From NCBI GenBank assembly GCA_031993545.1, contig DAMAHZ010000010.1, forward strand, positions 1-64,000: a stretch of 64,000 nucleotides of DNA, written 5' to 3'. Every line of letters begins with the position of its first letter. The first letter of the stretch is position 1. The notes under the pieces are model-generated. The model had not been told where the DNA came from and did no database searches. It saw only the letters and a list, made by a program, of their open reading frames with translations. The position numbers and the translations under genes were made by a program. This document shows positions 43,473-52,457 of the stretch, in pieces. This DNA comes from UBA1535 sp002323775 (GTDB taxonomy: Bacteria; Bacillota; Clostridia; Tissierellales; Sedimentibacteraceae).

Positions 43473-45533
43473 TTAACTCCCCCATTTAATAGTTATTGCA
43501 TCGCCATCATTTATTATCCCTGTATATGAAGCTCCCTCTCCGTTATGCAAAATTATTAAGTTGCCTTGAGGATTTGTTGGATCTATATCAGCATAGTTTA
43601 TCATATCAGCAAAGATATAAGGTGTCCTATCCTCTCTTGTTTTAAGCTCTAAAATTTCGTCATTTAGGGTTACGTAAATTTTATCTTTAAAGGTACTTGC
43701 TACATCTGATGATGCAGAATGATTTGAATTTTCAAGATTTTGTTCATCTGCGATTAGCTGATTGGTAGTAGAATCACCTGCAAAATCTAAAAAATCGTTC
43801 TGCACTAAATCAATTTTCATCCCATCATTTAGAGTTGTCTCTAAACTGATTTTTATTCCATCGGAGTAAAATGAATAATATTCAGCATTTATTTCATATA
43901 ATTCTATTAGATGGAATAGCTTGGTCACATTTATTATTTCGATTATATCCGAATTGCCGATTACATAATCTTGGTCTACCTCAACATTATTTAGCAAATA
44001 TTTTGTTCCTAAATTTATTTCTATATTGTTAAAAATTACCTTGCCGCTTGTATGAGTATTGTCAACAATATCAGCTATTTTAACAACCGGTGTTACCCCA
44101 TCAACGGCTGGGATAACTTCTATTACATCTCCTGGATTAATCCTTGTTTCAATATTTGCAACATCTCGATTTACAAATATTTGAGCAGGAGTTGAATATT
44201 CTCCTTTATAATAGTAATCTTTGTTGTTTAGAGTAAAGCTTAGGTTTTTACCTGAAAAACCCATTAGCTTACGAGAATCAAAGCCTGACATAAGTAGGGC
44301 ATCCATGACCTTCATTTGTCTAATGCTATAAAGTCTTACCTTTTCACCATTAACTGTAACGCTGAAAAAATCATAGTTGTTGCCTGCTATGCTCGAATAC
44401 GCTATACCTATAGGTGTTATAAGCTCTGGGTCGAAGCTTGATAGGGAACTTGTATCGACATTTTTTACTGACTCCTTAGTTCCTATGGCAATTCTAAATT
44501 CTGGCAAACCTAAGAATTCAGAAATATATTTTTTCATGCGAGGAGTTTTACTTCCTCCGCCTATCAAAAACACAGCAACAGGAGACTCCTTGTTTAATAT
44601 CAATATTTTTTCAGATATCTCCTTACATAGATTTATTATTGCATCTTCGATGGATGATATTACTTCATTTTTATCAAGAGAAACAGTCATACCAAGTATA
44701 TCTGTAAATTCTATTGTTTCACTATCGCCAAGCAAGGATAATTTTATTTTTTCAGCAGTATTAAAATCTACAATATATTTTTTCATTATACTTTCGCTTA
44801 TCTCATCTCCTGCGACAGTTGCCATGTCGTAGCCTATGATACTTCCATTTTTTGAAACAGCTATATCAGACGTTCCGGCACCTATATCAACAAGAGCTAG
44901 GTTCAATAGTCTTAAATCCTTTGGTATAACTAAATTCATAGCAGCGATAGGCTCAAGAGTTAAACCGGCTACATTTAGTTTGTTTTGGTCCATACAAGCG
45001 TACAATCCCTCAACAACTATATGAGGTAAAAATGCTGCTATAATTTCTATGCCCACCTTATCAGCTCTATGCCCTACTATATTTGCTATGCTTGTATCAT
45101 CTAGCTTGTACTCTAAAACACTATAACCAACACAGTAAAATCCTTTTCCATCTTTAAGATTTTCATAAAAAACATCATGAGCTTTTTGTAAGGCTTCCAT
45201 TTCAAACTGTGAACGCATTTCCTCGCTTATATGCTTTTTAGAATCAATCTTTTTTTCATATAGAGCTTTTTCTGTCTTTAAAGAACGACCAGCTGCGGCG
45301 ATATATACATTATCTAGCTTGAAGCCTTGACTGGCTTCAAGTTCTTCCTTTACCTTCTGTATAACTCTGCTGACCTTTTTTATGTCTTCTATCTGACCAT
45401 CTACCATTGCACGCTGCTCATGAAAAACACTCTTAATGTCAATAAGTTTTAGAGAATTTTCAACTTTTTTAGCAACAACACCGACAATAGACCTCGTTCC
45501 TATATCAAGAGAAAAAACTATATCATTGTTCAT
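43473..45533 (-). CDS. FtsA/PilM-like actin-fold ATPase with long C-terminal extension
   Basis: 686 residues; ordinary FtsA is about 420. The N-terminal ~390 residues carry actin-fold motifs: phosphate-1 FSLDIGTRSIVGVV, an SHS2-like insertion, phosphate-2 LALVDIGAGTSDIAV and the adenosine motif VAVFLIGGGSKTPRM. The following ~300 residues have no FtsA counterpart and contain repeated short beta/turn units (MKVMDALLMSGFDSRKL, NPGDVIEVIPAVDGV, YVTLNDEILELKTRED) that look like ubiquitin-like or SLBB-type folds. No C-terminal amphipathic membrane helix of the FtsA kind was seen. It lies in the FliK-like/FlhB-like/PilZ/SLH operon, not a dcw cluster, so a motility or envelope role is inferred. Confidence 0.8.
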   Translation of the reverse strand: MNNDIVFSLDIGTRSIVGVVAKKVENSLKLIDIKSVFHEQRAMVDGQIEDIKKVSRVIQKVKEELEASQGFKLDNVYIAAAGRSLKTEKALYEKKIDSKKHISEEMRSQFEMEALQKAHDVFYENLKDGKGFYCVGYSVLEYKLDDTSIANIVGHRADKVGIEIIAAFLPHIVVEGLYACMDQNKLNVAGLTLEPIAAMNLVIPKDLRLLNLALVDIGAGTSDIAVSKNGSIIGYDMATVAGDEISESIMKKYIVDFNTAEKIKLSLLGDSETIEFTDILGMTVSLDKNEVISSIEDAIINLCKEISEKILILNKESPVAVFLIGGGSKTPRMKKYISEFLGLPEFRIAIGTKESVKNVDTSSLSSFDPELITPIGIAYSSIAGNNYDFFSVTVNGEKVRLYSIRQMKVMDALLMSGFDSRKLMGFSGKNLSFTLNNKDYYYKGEYSTPAQIFVNRDVANIETRINPGDVIEVIPAVDGVTPVVKIADIVDNTHTSGKVIFNNIEINLGTKYLLNNVEVDQDYVIGNSDIIEIINVTKLFHLIELYEINAEYYSFYSDGIKISLETTLNDGMKIDLVQNDFLDFAGDSTTNQLIADEQNLENSNHSASSDVASTFKDKIYVTLNDEILELKTREDRTPYIFADMINYADIDPTNPQGNLIILHNGEGASYTGIINDGDAITIKWGS

Positions 45534-45599
45534 AATTATCTACTTTCCTTTCCTAGTCATCGTTTAGGATGATATTTGCAATACATCCTGTAAATATTA

Positions 45600-45917
45600 T
45601 TAAAGCTCTGCGTTTTCCCCAGTATTTTCTTTTTCCGATTCCTTTTTTGTTACGTTAGGATTATAATTTAAGAAATAAACGTATATATCAACTATAGTCT
45701 TAAAAAGCTCCTCCGGTATTTCGCTTCCTAGCTCCAGTTGAGAAAGCATGGTAGCAAGTGAGTCATCCTTATATACAGGAACACCGTTTTTTTCAGCAAT
45801 TTCAACAACCTTTGAAGCAACATAGCCACTTCCGGAGGCTACAACAACTGGAGCAGCATTTTTATTTGAATTATACTTAAGCGCTACGGCACGCTTTGAA
45901 TTTTTATGCGATGACAT
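45600..45917 (-). CDS. Free-standing FlhB C-terminal-domain protein (YlqH-like)
   Basis: 105 residues starting at ATG 45917, 10 bases after GGAG; the upstream GTG at 45926 is too close to that site. The sequence (RAVALKYNSNKNAAPVVVASG then GVPVYKDDSLATMLSQLELG) matches the cytoplasmic domain of FlhB from just after the cleavage site, but there are no transmembrane helices and no NPTH. Bacillus YlqH is the known parallel. It overlaps the FliK-like gene, and a FlhB/FliK pairing fits the classical interaction. Confidence 0.9.
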   Translation of the reverse strand: MSSHKNSKRAVALKYNSNKNAAPVVVASGSGYVASKVVEIAEKNGVPVYKDDSLATMLSQLELGSEIPEELFKTIVDIYVYFLNYNPNVTKKESEKENTGENAEL

Positions 45918-47367
45918 TGATACCACGCTCCTTTATAAATTTTGTTCCGAAAACTTCATTGAATTTTCTTTGTTTAGTACATTCACTTACATAAATATCT
46001 GTAATTGATATATTGTTTTTCTTAACAATATTCATAATATCAGTTCTTATTTTTGAGCCAAAATCCTTTAAAGAATTTGGAATTGATATATCCAGCGAAA
46101 TTTTATTGTTTTTAGAAAAAATTATTGTTTCAAAATACCCGACATTTTCTATATCAAAGTTTAAGAAAATTTTATATAAATCAGCATTTTCTTCATCTCT
46201 TGAGGATTTTTTTGAGCTGTCTTTTATATTTTCTTCATGGATTTCTTTACTTATCCAAAGCTCGGAGAACATGAATACTCCACCATAATTTACAGGTAAG
46301 AAAATATGGACTAGAGGAACTTGGACATTGTTGCTAGTCAAAAGGCTCTCTTGTATATTTTCAAACGTAGTTTTATTTACATGGTTTTTATCATCCTTAA
46401 TACCTGAGTCAATCATCTTGAACATAAAATCTAAGGAATTGTTTTTTATATCGGAACTACCCCTAAAGGTATTGATAAGAGCTTGCTTTAGCTCTGATAC
46501 ATCATTATCGCTTAAATTAAAGCTATATTTCATATAGTCAAGCAATAAATCAGCAGAATCGAGGAAATTATCCTGAAGTCCTTTCTCTAATCTGACAATG
46601 TTGTGGACTAGTACAGATATATAATCTCTAACTATACCAAAATCATTTGTTTTGGCAACATACTTTCCAAGGTAAGGGATAATTTCGTTTTTTAACAGCT
46701 CTAAATTTTTACTGGCATTTGTCTCAGGCTCATCAAGTATTATTTTATTGGCCATGGACTCAAAGCTTTCCTTTAAAATTTCAGGCATATTATCAGTTAT
46801 TTGCTTTAAAATATTTTCAATCGCCTTAGTAGAATCATCAGCAGATAAAAAACAGTCGTAACCTTTTAAGAAATTAGCTATTACATTTTTAAAATCATCA
46901 CTTGGATTTGCTTTTAAAGCATTTCTTATGAAATTAAAGAACTCACCTGAAAACTTTGTATAATTATTATGTTGAAATTTAATAAAATCAAGCATTTGTT
47001 CATTATCCATGTCGATATCTTTAACAAATTCTTCAAAAAATAGCTTCATTAAAGGGTTGCTTTTTATGTTAGAGTTTACAAACTGTCTGCTTAACAGGAG
47101 TTTTCTCATGTTTTCTATAAGCGTCGGAGCAAGATCCAAGGACTGTAAAAATTTGATAAATACAGAATTTGGATTATGACTGATATTACTGCTTTGATTT
47201 TGATTATTAAGAGCTGCTTGCTCAGGCTTTATAGCTTTATTGACAATATTAGGATCTAAAATGTCAAATGGTGACAATATCTCCGGTTTTTCGGGAACTC
47301 TAACTCTATTCAAATTGTTGTTTGTACTGTTTATATTGTTAGCAGTTATTTTTATATTTTCTAACAT
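45904..47367 (-). CDS. FliK-like protein paired with the FlhB-like gene (YlqG-like)
   Basis: 487 residues from ATG 47367, chosen because GGAGG lies 7 bases before it (an in-frame ATG at 47391 lacks a site). Helical, Asn/Lys-rich N-terminal 350 residues. The C-terminal ~100 (LYKIFLNFDIENVGYFETII, ISLDISIPNSLKDFGSKIRT, then SITDIYVSE) resemble the FliK hook-length C-domain. This operon position beside a FlhB-C-like gene parallels ylqG-ylqH of Bacillus. Weak sequence identity to FliK, so the assignment is by architecture and context. Confidence 0.7.
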   Translation of the reverse strand: MLENIKITANNINSTNNNLNRVRVPEKPEILSPFDILDPNIVNKAIKPEQAALNNQNQSSNISHNPNSVFIKFLQSLDLAPTLIENMRKLLLSRQFVNSNIKSNPLMKLFFEEFVKDIDMDNEQMLDFIKFQHNNYTKFSGEFFNFIRNALKANPSDDFKNVIANFLKGYDCFLSADDSTKAIENILKQITDNMPEILKESFESMANKIILDEPETNASKNLELLKNEIIPYLGKYVAKTNDFGIVRDYISVLVHNIVRLEKGLQDNFLDSADLLLDYMKYSFNLSDNDVSELKQALINTFRGSSDIKNNSLDFMFKMIDSGIKDDKNHVNKTTFENIQESLLTSNNVQVPLVHIFLPVNYGGVFMFSELWISKEIHEENIKDSSKKSSRDEENADLYKIFLNFDIENVGYFETIIFSKNNKISLDISIPNSLKDFGSKIRTDIMNIVKKNNISITDIYVSECTKQRKFNEVFGTKFIKERGINVIA

Positions 47368-47685
47368 AGCAAATCCTCCAAAAATTAGCACGTAATTTGT
47401 AGTTTGTATAATTATTGTTTTGGGTATAAATACTAATATAAAGTATCCATAAATATTTTTTCCAAATTAGGAGAAAAGTATATTACATTTATTAAAAGTA
47501 TGATATAATTATTATAACTAAAAATTACAATAATTGCACTAAAAAATTTTTAAAACGTATATATTTTTGCAAAAAAATACAAATTTTTATTTTTTTCTAA
47601 AAAATGCTAAACTTTTTAGCTGAATAGCCGATATACATAATGTATAGTGAATAATAGAAATATAAATAAGCTTATGGAGGTAAAA
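47368..47685. other. 318-base divergent promoter region between the FliK-like operon and cheA
   Basis: No gene. The right part holds a near-perfect sigma-D promoter for cheA (47608-47634). For the minus strand, TTGGAA-N17-TTTATA is a weak sigma-A candidate about 65 bases from the FliK-like start. ATACT/AGTAT inverted repeats lie within it. Confidence 0.55.
47608..47634 (+). promoter_or_regulatory. Sigma-D (sigma-28) promoter of the cheA operon
   Basis: TAAA (47608-47611), exactly 15 bases, then GCCGATAT (47627-47634), an essentially perfect sigma-D consensus. Transcription would start about 7 bases later, leaving a leader of about 45 bases. The same architecture is seen before fliC. Confidence 0.9.
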
Positions 47686-49743
47686 ATGGAAAACAATTTT
47701 GACTCAGTAGTCGATATGTTCTTGTTTGAGGCAAACACTCTGTTGGAGCAATTAGACGAAATACTTTTGAGGGTTGAAGAAAACAAACAGTTCAGTGCAG
47801 ATTACATCAATGAAATATTCAGAATAATGCATACAATTAAAGGGTCGGCAGCCATGATGCAATTCAATGGAATTATGACTATATCTCATAAAATAGAAGA
47901 TTTATTCTTTTATATAAGAGAAAATGGTCTAAATGATGATAGATTTACTGAACCTTTGATTAGTTTGGTATTTAAGTGTACAGATTTTATCAAAAATGAA
48001 ATTACAAAAATTCAAAACGAAAGCCCTTTAACAGAAAGCATAGGGGAATATGAGGAGCAAATAAAGGAGCTTCTTGATGTAGTATCAGGTAAGAAAGAAT
48101 ACATAAAAAACGGCAATGGTAAAAATGATGCTAAAGCTGTACAAGTTAAGCCCGCAGATAAAGCAGTAGAAAAAACAGATAATTCTGAAAAAAGATACTG
48201 TATTAAGGTAGATTTTGATGATGGAAGCGGTATGGAAAATCTAAGAGCATTCATGATTATTAATCATCTTAAAGATATAACATCCAATTTTACATATGAG
48301 CCAGAAGATATAGAAACTAACAAAGAAACTATTAAAGATATTTTACAAAATAGCTTTAGAATATATTTTGATAATGAAGTTGACATGAAGTATGGAATCG
48401 AAGTAATAAAAGATACTCTTAATATTAAGAACTATACAGTTGTTGAAAAAGAGGAAACTATAAAGAATGAGCCTAAAGCTGAGAAAGAAAACAAAACTGT
48501 AGCTACACAAAAACAGGAAACAAATCAATCAACTGAACAAAATAATATATCTAAGCAAAATAAACAAAGTCTAATCAGTGTTAATTTATTCAAATTGGAC
48601 AAGCTAGCTAACCTAGTTGGAGAAATAGTTATAACAGAATCTATGGTAGTGTCAAATCCTGAAGTAAACAAGCTTAATTTAGATAGTTTTACAAAGGCTA
48701 CAAGAGAGCTTAGAAAGCTTACAGATGAGCTGCAAAATGTTGTTATGTCATTAAGAATGGTTCCTGTTTCAGGAGTTTTCCAAAAAATGAAGAGAATCGT
48801 ACGTGATATGAACAAAGAGCTAGACAAGGATGTTGAACTTGTTTTGGTTGGAGATGACATAGAGCTTGATAAAACAATTGTTGATGGTATAGCAGACCCA
48901 ATCATGCACCTTGTAAGAAATTCTATGGATCATGGTATTGAAACTGCTGAAGAAAGAATTAAAAAAGGTAAGAACCCAAGAGGGACAATAACTCTTACAG
49001 CAGTAAATACTGGCGGAGAGATATTAGTATCTGTTGAGGATGATGGAAAGGGATTAAATCCAGAATACATTCTGTCAAAAGCAAAAACTCGTAATCTTTT
49101 ACAGAAGCCAGAGTCTGAATATACAATGAAAGAGATATTCTCGTTCGTTATGTTGCCGGGCTTTTCAACAAAGGATGCAGTAACTGAGTTCTCAGGTCGT
49201 GGAGTAGGTATGGATGTTGTTAAGAAAAACATAGATGCTGTAGGCGGCAATGTTGTCTTAGACAGCAAGATTGACAGAGGAACAACAGTAACGTTTAAGA
49301 TACCTTTGACATTGGCTATAGTAAAGGGTATGCAGGTAGAAGTAGGCGGCACAGAATTTATCATACCTATTAATAACATACAACAATCCCTAAATATCAA
49401 TAGAAAGGATATCGTTGTAAACACTGATGGCTCTGAAGGTATAATGCTCAGAAATAAATGCTATCCTATTGTCAGACTTCATGAATTGTACGGTATAGAC
49501 TCAGGCATAAAGGCGCTTGAAGAAGGTATATTGGTACTCGTTGAGGTTGATGGCAAAGGATATGGAATATTTGCAGATAAGTTGCTTGGAGAGCAGCAAG
49601 TAGTTGTAAAACCAGTGCCTGTATTATTAAATAAATTCGACATAAAAAGTGTCGGAATATCAGGTTGTTCAATACTTGGGGATGGAAGTATAAACTTAAT
49701 TCTCGATGTAATGAGCATATACGAGAGTGTTTTGGAGGCTTAA
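47686..49743 (+). CDS. cheA: Chemotaxis histidine kinase CheA
   Basis: 685 residues starting at ATG 47686, 5 bases after GGAGG (the ORF extends upstream to 47647 without a site). HPt domain with phosphorylatable His49 in MHTIKGSAAMM, a P2 CheY-binding region (about 175-270), a Gln/Asn/Lys-rich linker, dimerisation domain, HATPase with N-box HLVRNSMDHGIE, G1 VEDDGKGLNP and G2 GRGVGMDVVKKN, and a C-terminal CheW-like domain. It phosphorylates CheY and CheB. First gene of a sigma-D-dependent operon. Confidence 0.97.
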   Translation: MENNFDSVVDMFLFEANTLLEQLDEILLRVEENKQFSADYINEIFRIMHTIKGSAAMMQFNGIMTISHKIEDLFFYIRENGLNDDRFTEPLISLVFKCTDFIKNEITKIQNESPLTESIGEYEEQIKELLDVVSGKKEYIKNGNGKNDAKAVQVKPADKAVEKTDNSEKRYCIKVDFDDGSGMENLRAFMIINHLKDITSNFTYEPEDIETNKETIKDILQNSFRIYFDNEVDMKYGIEVIKDTLNIKNYTVVEKEETIKNEPKAEKENKTVATQKQETNQSTEQNNISKQNKQSLISVNLFKLDKLANLVGEIVITESMVVSNPEVNKLNLDSFTKATRELRKLTDELQNVVMSLRMVPVSGVFQKMKRIVRDMNKELDKDVELVLVGDDIELDKTIVDGIADPIMHLVRNSMDHGIETAEERIKKGKNPRGTITLTAVNTGGEILVSVEDDGKGLNPEYILSKAKTRNLLQKPESEYTMKEIFSFVMLPGFSTKDAVTEFSGRGVGMDVVKKNIDAVGGNVVLDSKIDRGTTVTFKIPLTLAIVKGMQVEVGGTEFIIPINNIQQSLNINRKDIVVNTDGSEGIMLRNKCYPIVRLHELYGIDSGIKALEEGILVLVEVDGKGYGIFADKLLGEQQVVVKPVPVLLNKFDIKSVGISGCSILGDGSINLILDVMSIYESVLEA

Positions 49744-49744
49744 T

Positions 49745-50203
49745 ATGAGTGAAAATAATGTAATGATTCAAAAAGATTCAGGAATAGAAAAATATTTGTC
49801 TTTTTATTCAGCAGATGTTGAATATGCAGTAAATATCAAATATGTTACAGATATTATAAACCTATTGCCTATAACATTTTTACCAAAAATACCAAAATAT
49901 ATAAAAGGTATAGTAAACCTAAGAGGTAAGATAGTACCAGTAATTGATATAAGAATGAGATTTGGCAAGGAAAGCATTGATTATACAGAAACAGCCTGCA
50001 TTATCGTTATGGAGTATTCCGATATTACAGTAGGAATATTGGTTGATGCAGTAGCAGAGGTGGCAGATATAGAAACAGCAAGTATTATGACACCACCTAA
50101 AGGAAGTTCTAATGAAATCAACAGATTTGTAAACGGAATTTCTAAGAAAAACAACAAAGTAAAATTATTGATAAACAGCATGAGCTTGTTTGAGGTTGAA
50201 TAA
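49745..50203 (+). CDS. cheW: Chemotaxis coupling protein CheW
   Basis: 152 residues from ATG 49745, 6 bases after GGAGG; an in-frame ATG upstream at 49727 lies inside cheA. A single CheW domain: EYAVNIKYVTDIINLLPITF, then PKYIKGIVNLRGKIVPVIDI and VDAVAEVADIE. It couples receptors to CheA. Confidence 0.97.
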   Translation: MSENNVMIQKDSGIEKYLSFYSADVEYAVNIKYVTDIINLLPITFLPKIPKYIKGIVNLRGKIVPVIDIRMRFGKESIDYTETACIIVMEYSDITVGILVDAVAEVADIETASIMTPPKGSSNEINRFVNGISKKNNKVKLLINSMSLFEVE

Positions 50204-50257
50204 TTTGGAAAGTTTAAACAAGTTAAGCGAGATTAAAGCTGTCAGGAGGATAAGCAT

Positions 50258-51067
50258 ATGATTCAAATTACAGATAAAGAATTTACTGAATTGGTTGAAT
50301 TTATGCACAAAAATTACGGTATAAATTTAATAAACAAAAGACAGTTGATAGAAGGTAGGATGTCTAATGTCTTGGATAAAATGGGCATGAAAAGCTTTAG
50401 TGATTATATAACACTTATTAAAAGAGGAAATAATGAACACATAGAAACTCTTATAAATAGGTTAACTACTAATCACACATTTTTCTACAGAGAGGACAAT
50501 CACTACAAATTTTTAAAGGAAGTTGTTTTGCCGGAGCATGAGTCTAAAAGCGTCACTAGAAATTTTAATATATGGAGTGCAGCCTGTTCGTCTGGAGAGG
50601 AGCCATATACTATTGCAATGGCAATAGATGATTACTTTGGTGCTAAAAAATCCTTATGGAACACAAGGATACTGGCTACAGATATATCGCAAAATGTTCT
50701 TAATAAAGCAAAGGAAGCAATTTATCAGGAGGAAAGCATAAAAGGTCTTCCTCCTACTTGGAAAACAAAATATCTTAAAAAATTAGATAATGGCAAATAT
50801 GAAATCATCCCTCAGATAAAAAATGAGGTACAGTTTAAAACATTTAATTTAATGGAGCCTATACCAACTTTACAAATAAACAAATATAACTTGATATTTT
50901 GTAGAAATGTTATGATTTATTTTGATGTAAATACAAAAAATGATTTGATTAATAGACTTTATGATGCTCTTGTACCAGGAGGATATTTATTTATCGGTCA
51001 TTCAGAGACTGTGCAAAGAGAAAAATCGAAATTTAACTATATTTGCCCAGCGATATATAGAAAATAA
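50258..51067 (+). CDS. cheR: Chemoreceptor methyltransferase CheR
   Basis: 269 residues. N-terminal helical domain (about 1-80), with NRLTTNHTFFYREDNHYKFL, then an S-adenosylmethionine fold with WSAACSSGEEPYTIAM (motif I) and IFCRNVMIYFDVNTK. It methylates receptor glutamates. CAGGAGG is 8 bases before the ATG. Confidence 0.97.
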   Translation: MIQITDKEFTELVEFMHKNYGINLINKRQLIEGRMSNVLDKMGMKSFSDYITLIKRGNNEHIETLINRLTTNHTFFYREDNHYKFLKEVVLPEHESKSVTRNFNIWSAACSSGEEPYTIAMAIDDYFGAKKSLWNTRILATDISQNVLNKAKEAIYQEESIKGLPPTWKTKYLKKLDNGKYEIIPQIKNEVQFKTFNLMEPIPTLQINKYNLIFCRNVMIYFDVNTKNDLINRLYDALVPGGYLFIGHSETVQREKSKFNYICPAIYRK

Positions 51068-51085
51068 TGCAAAAGAATTGCTATG

Positions 51086-51118
51086 TGACACTAATCTAAA
51101 AAAATTAGATTAGTGTCA
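51086..51118 (+). promoter_or_regulatory. 14-bp perfect hairpin between cheR and cheB
   Basis: TGACACTAATCTAA (51086-51099) and TTAGATTAGTGTCA (51105-51118) are perfectly complementary across a 5-A loop. It starts 19 bases after the cheR stop. No T-run follows (AACGATAATTATT), so complete termination is unlikely; partial attenuation or RNA processing between cheR and cheB is possible. Confidence 0.65.
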
Positions 51119-51157
51119 AACGATAATTATTACTGAAAAAGAAGGGAAGATAATATA

Positions 51158-52261
51158 ATGAGTTCACGAAAAATAAAAGTGCTGATAATTGATGATTCAT
51201 TATTATTTAGAAATGTATTGAAGCAGGAACTTTCCAAAGATCCACATATAGACGTTGTCGGCATGGCAGTTGATCCTATAGATGCAGAAGATAAGATAAA
51301 AGTTTTAAAACCAGACATAATTACTTTAGATGTTGAGATGCCTAGAATGAATGGTATCACATTCCTAAAGAAGCTAATGAGAGAAAATCCAATAAAGGTC
51401 GTATTGGTAAGCTCATTGAATATAAGCGTTTTTGATGCCTTAGATGCTGGAGCTGTAGACTTTGTTAAAAAGCCTGATATGAGCAGTAAAAACGAGTTGA
51501 CTAATTTCTATTTTGAACTAAGCGGCAAGATAAAAATTGCTCATATAGCCAAGTTGAAAATTAAAGCAACTGAAAGCTCTAGTGCAGGTATAGGTTTAGC
51601 TAGCTCAACTTCTGCTTCAAGCACTGCTGCTCAAACTACTACTGAAAAAACACCAACGCTTACTAATCTTAATCTTGGCTTTCTTTCTCCACAGCAGGTC
51701 ATAGCAATAGGAGCATCAACTGGTGGGACAGAAGCAACGCTTGAGATACTGAAAAAATTGCCTAAGGAGGTGCCTGGGATTTTAGTTACTCAGCATATGC
51801 CTCCGGGATTTACTAAAATGTATGCTGACAGATTAAACAAATTATGTCAGATGGAAGTAAGAGAGGCAGTAAATGGAGACAGACTAACGGCAGGACTTGC
51901 TTTAGTAGCCCCTGGAGATAAGCAAATGCGTCTAGTTAAGGATGCAAAGGGCTATTTTGTACGTTGCTTAGGTGAAGAAAAGGTGAGTGGTCACTGCCCG
52001 TCAGTGGATGTACTATTTGAATCAGTATCGAAAGTAGCAGGAGCAAATGCTATAGGTATAATCCTAACAGGTATGGGCAAGGACGGAGCAGACGGACTTC
52101 TAAAGATGAGGACATCAGGAGCTTATACCATAGGACAGGATCAAGCAAGCTGTGTCGTTTACGGTATGCCAAAGGTAGCTTATGATATAGGAGGAGTACA
52201 AATTCAAAGCCCTATAACAGAAATAGCAAATATTTTAATAAAACAACTAAATAAAAAATAA
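51158..52261 (+). CDS. cheB: Protein-glutamate methylesterase CheB
   Basis: 367 residues. Receiver domain with Asp12/Asp13 and phosphorylation site Asp58 (ITLDVEMPRMNG), a Ser/Thr/Ala linker (about 145-170), and a methylesterase domain with the catalytic Ser in GASTGGT, His in TQHMPPGFT and Asp in TGMGKDGADGL. It removes receptor methyl groups added by CheR. AAGGGAAG precedes the ATG. Confidence 0.97.
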   Translation: MSSRKIKVLIIDDSLLFRNVLKQELSKDPHIDVVGMAVDPIDAEDKIKVLKPDIITLDVEMPRMNGITFLKKLMRENPIKVVLVSSLNISVFDALDAGAVDFVKKPDMSSKNELTNFYFELSGKIKIAHIAKLKIKATESSSAGIGLASSTSASSTAAQTTTEKTPTLTNLNLGFLSPQQVIAIGASTGGTEATLEILKKLPKEVPGILVTQHMPPGFTKMYADRLNKLCQMEVREAVNGDRLTAGLALVAPGDKQMRLVKDAKGYFVRCLGEEKVSGHCPSVDVLFESVSKVAGANAIGIILTGMGKDGADGLLKMRTSGAYTIGQDQASCVVYGMPKVAYDIGGVQIQSPITEIANILIKQLNKK

Positions 52262-52307
52262 ATTGTGACGATATATATAGTAAGCGATGATATTATATCA
52301 TCACAAT
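52262..52307 (+). promoter_or_regulatory. Alternative hairpins after cheB
   Basis: ATTGTGA (52262-52268) with TCACAAT (52301-52307), extended by GATATA/TATATC, competes with GATGATAT (52286-52293) and ATATCATC (52295-52302). Only one can form. Such mutually exclusive folds are typical of attenuators, but no clear U-tract or ligand motif was found. It lies in the 196-base gap to fliD, in which I see no good promoter. Confidence 0.4.
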
Positions 52308-52457
52308 AAAATATTGATACTAATTTTTGATAGCTTGATTGCATAGAATTTTACTTTACGAATAAAAAGAAAAAATATAAATTAGTATAAAATAAAAATT
52401 TAAAGTGTTTTACATATATATTTCGAAAAGGCACTCAGTAACGAAAGGAGAAAAATT

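Noticed and set aside
51086..51118. Terminator between cheR and cheB
   Set aside because: The stem is strong but no T-run follows, so I list it as a junction hairpin rather than a terminator.
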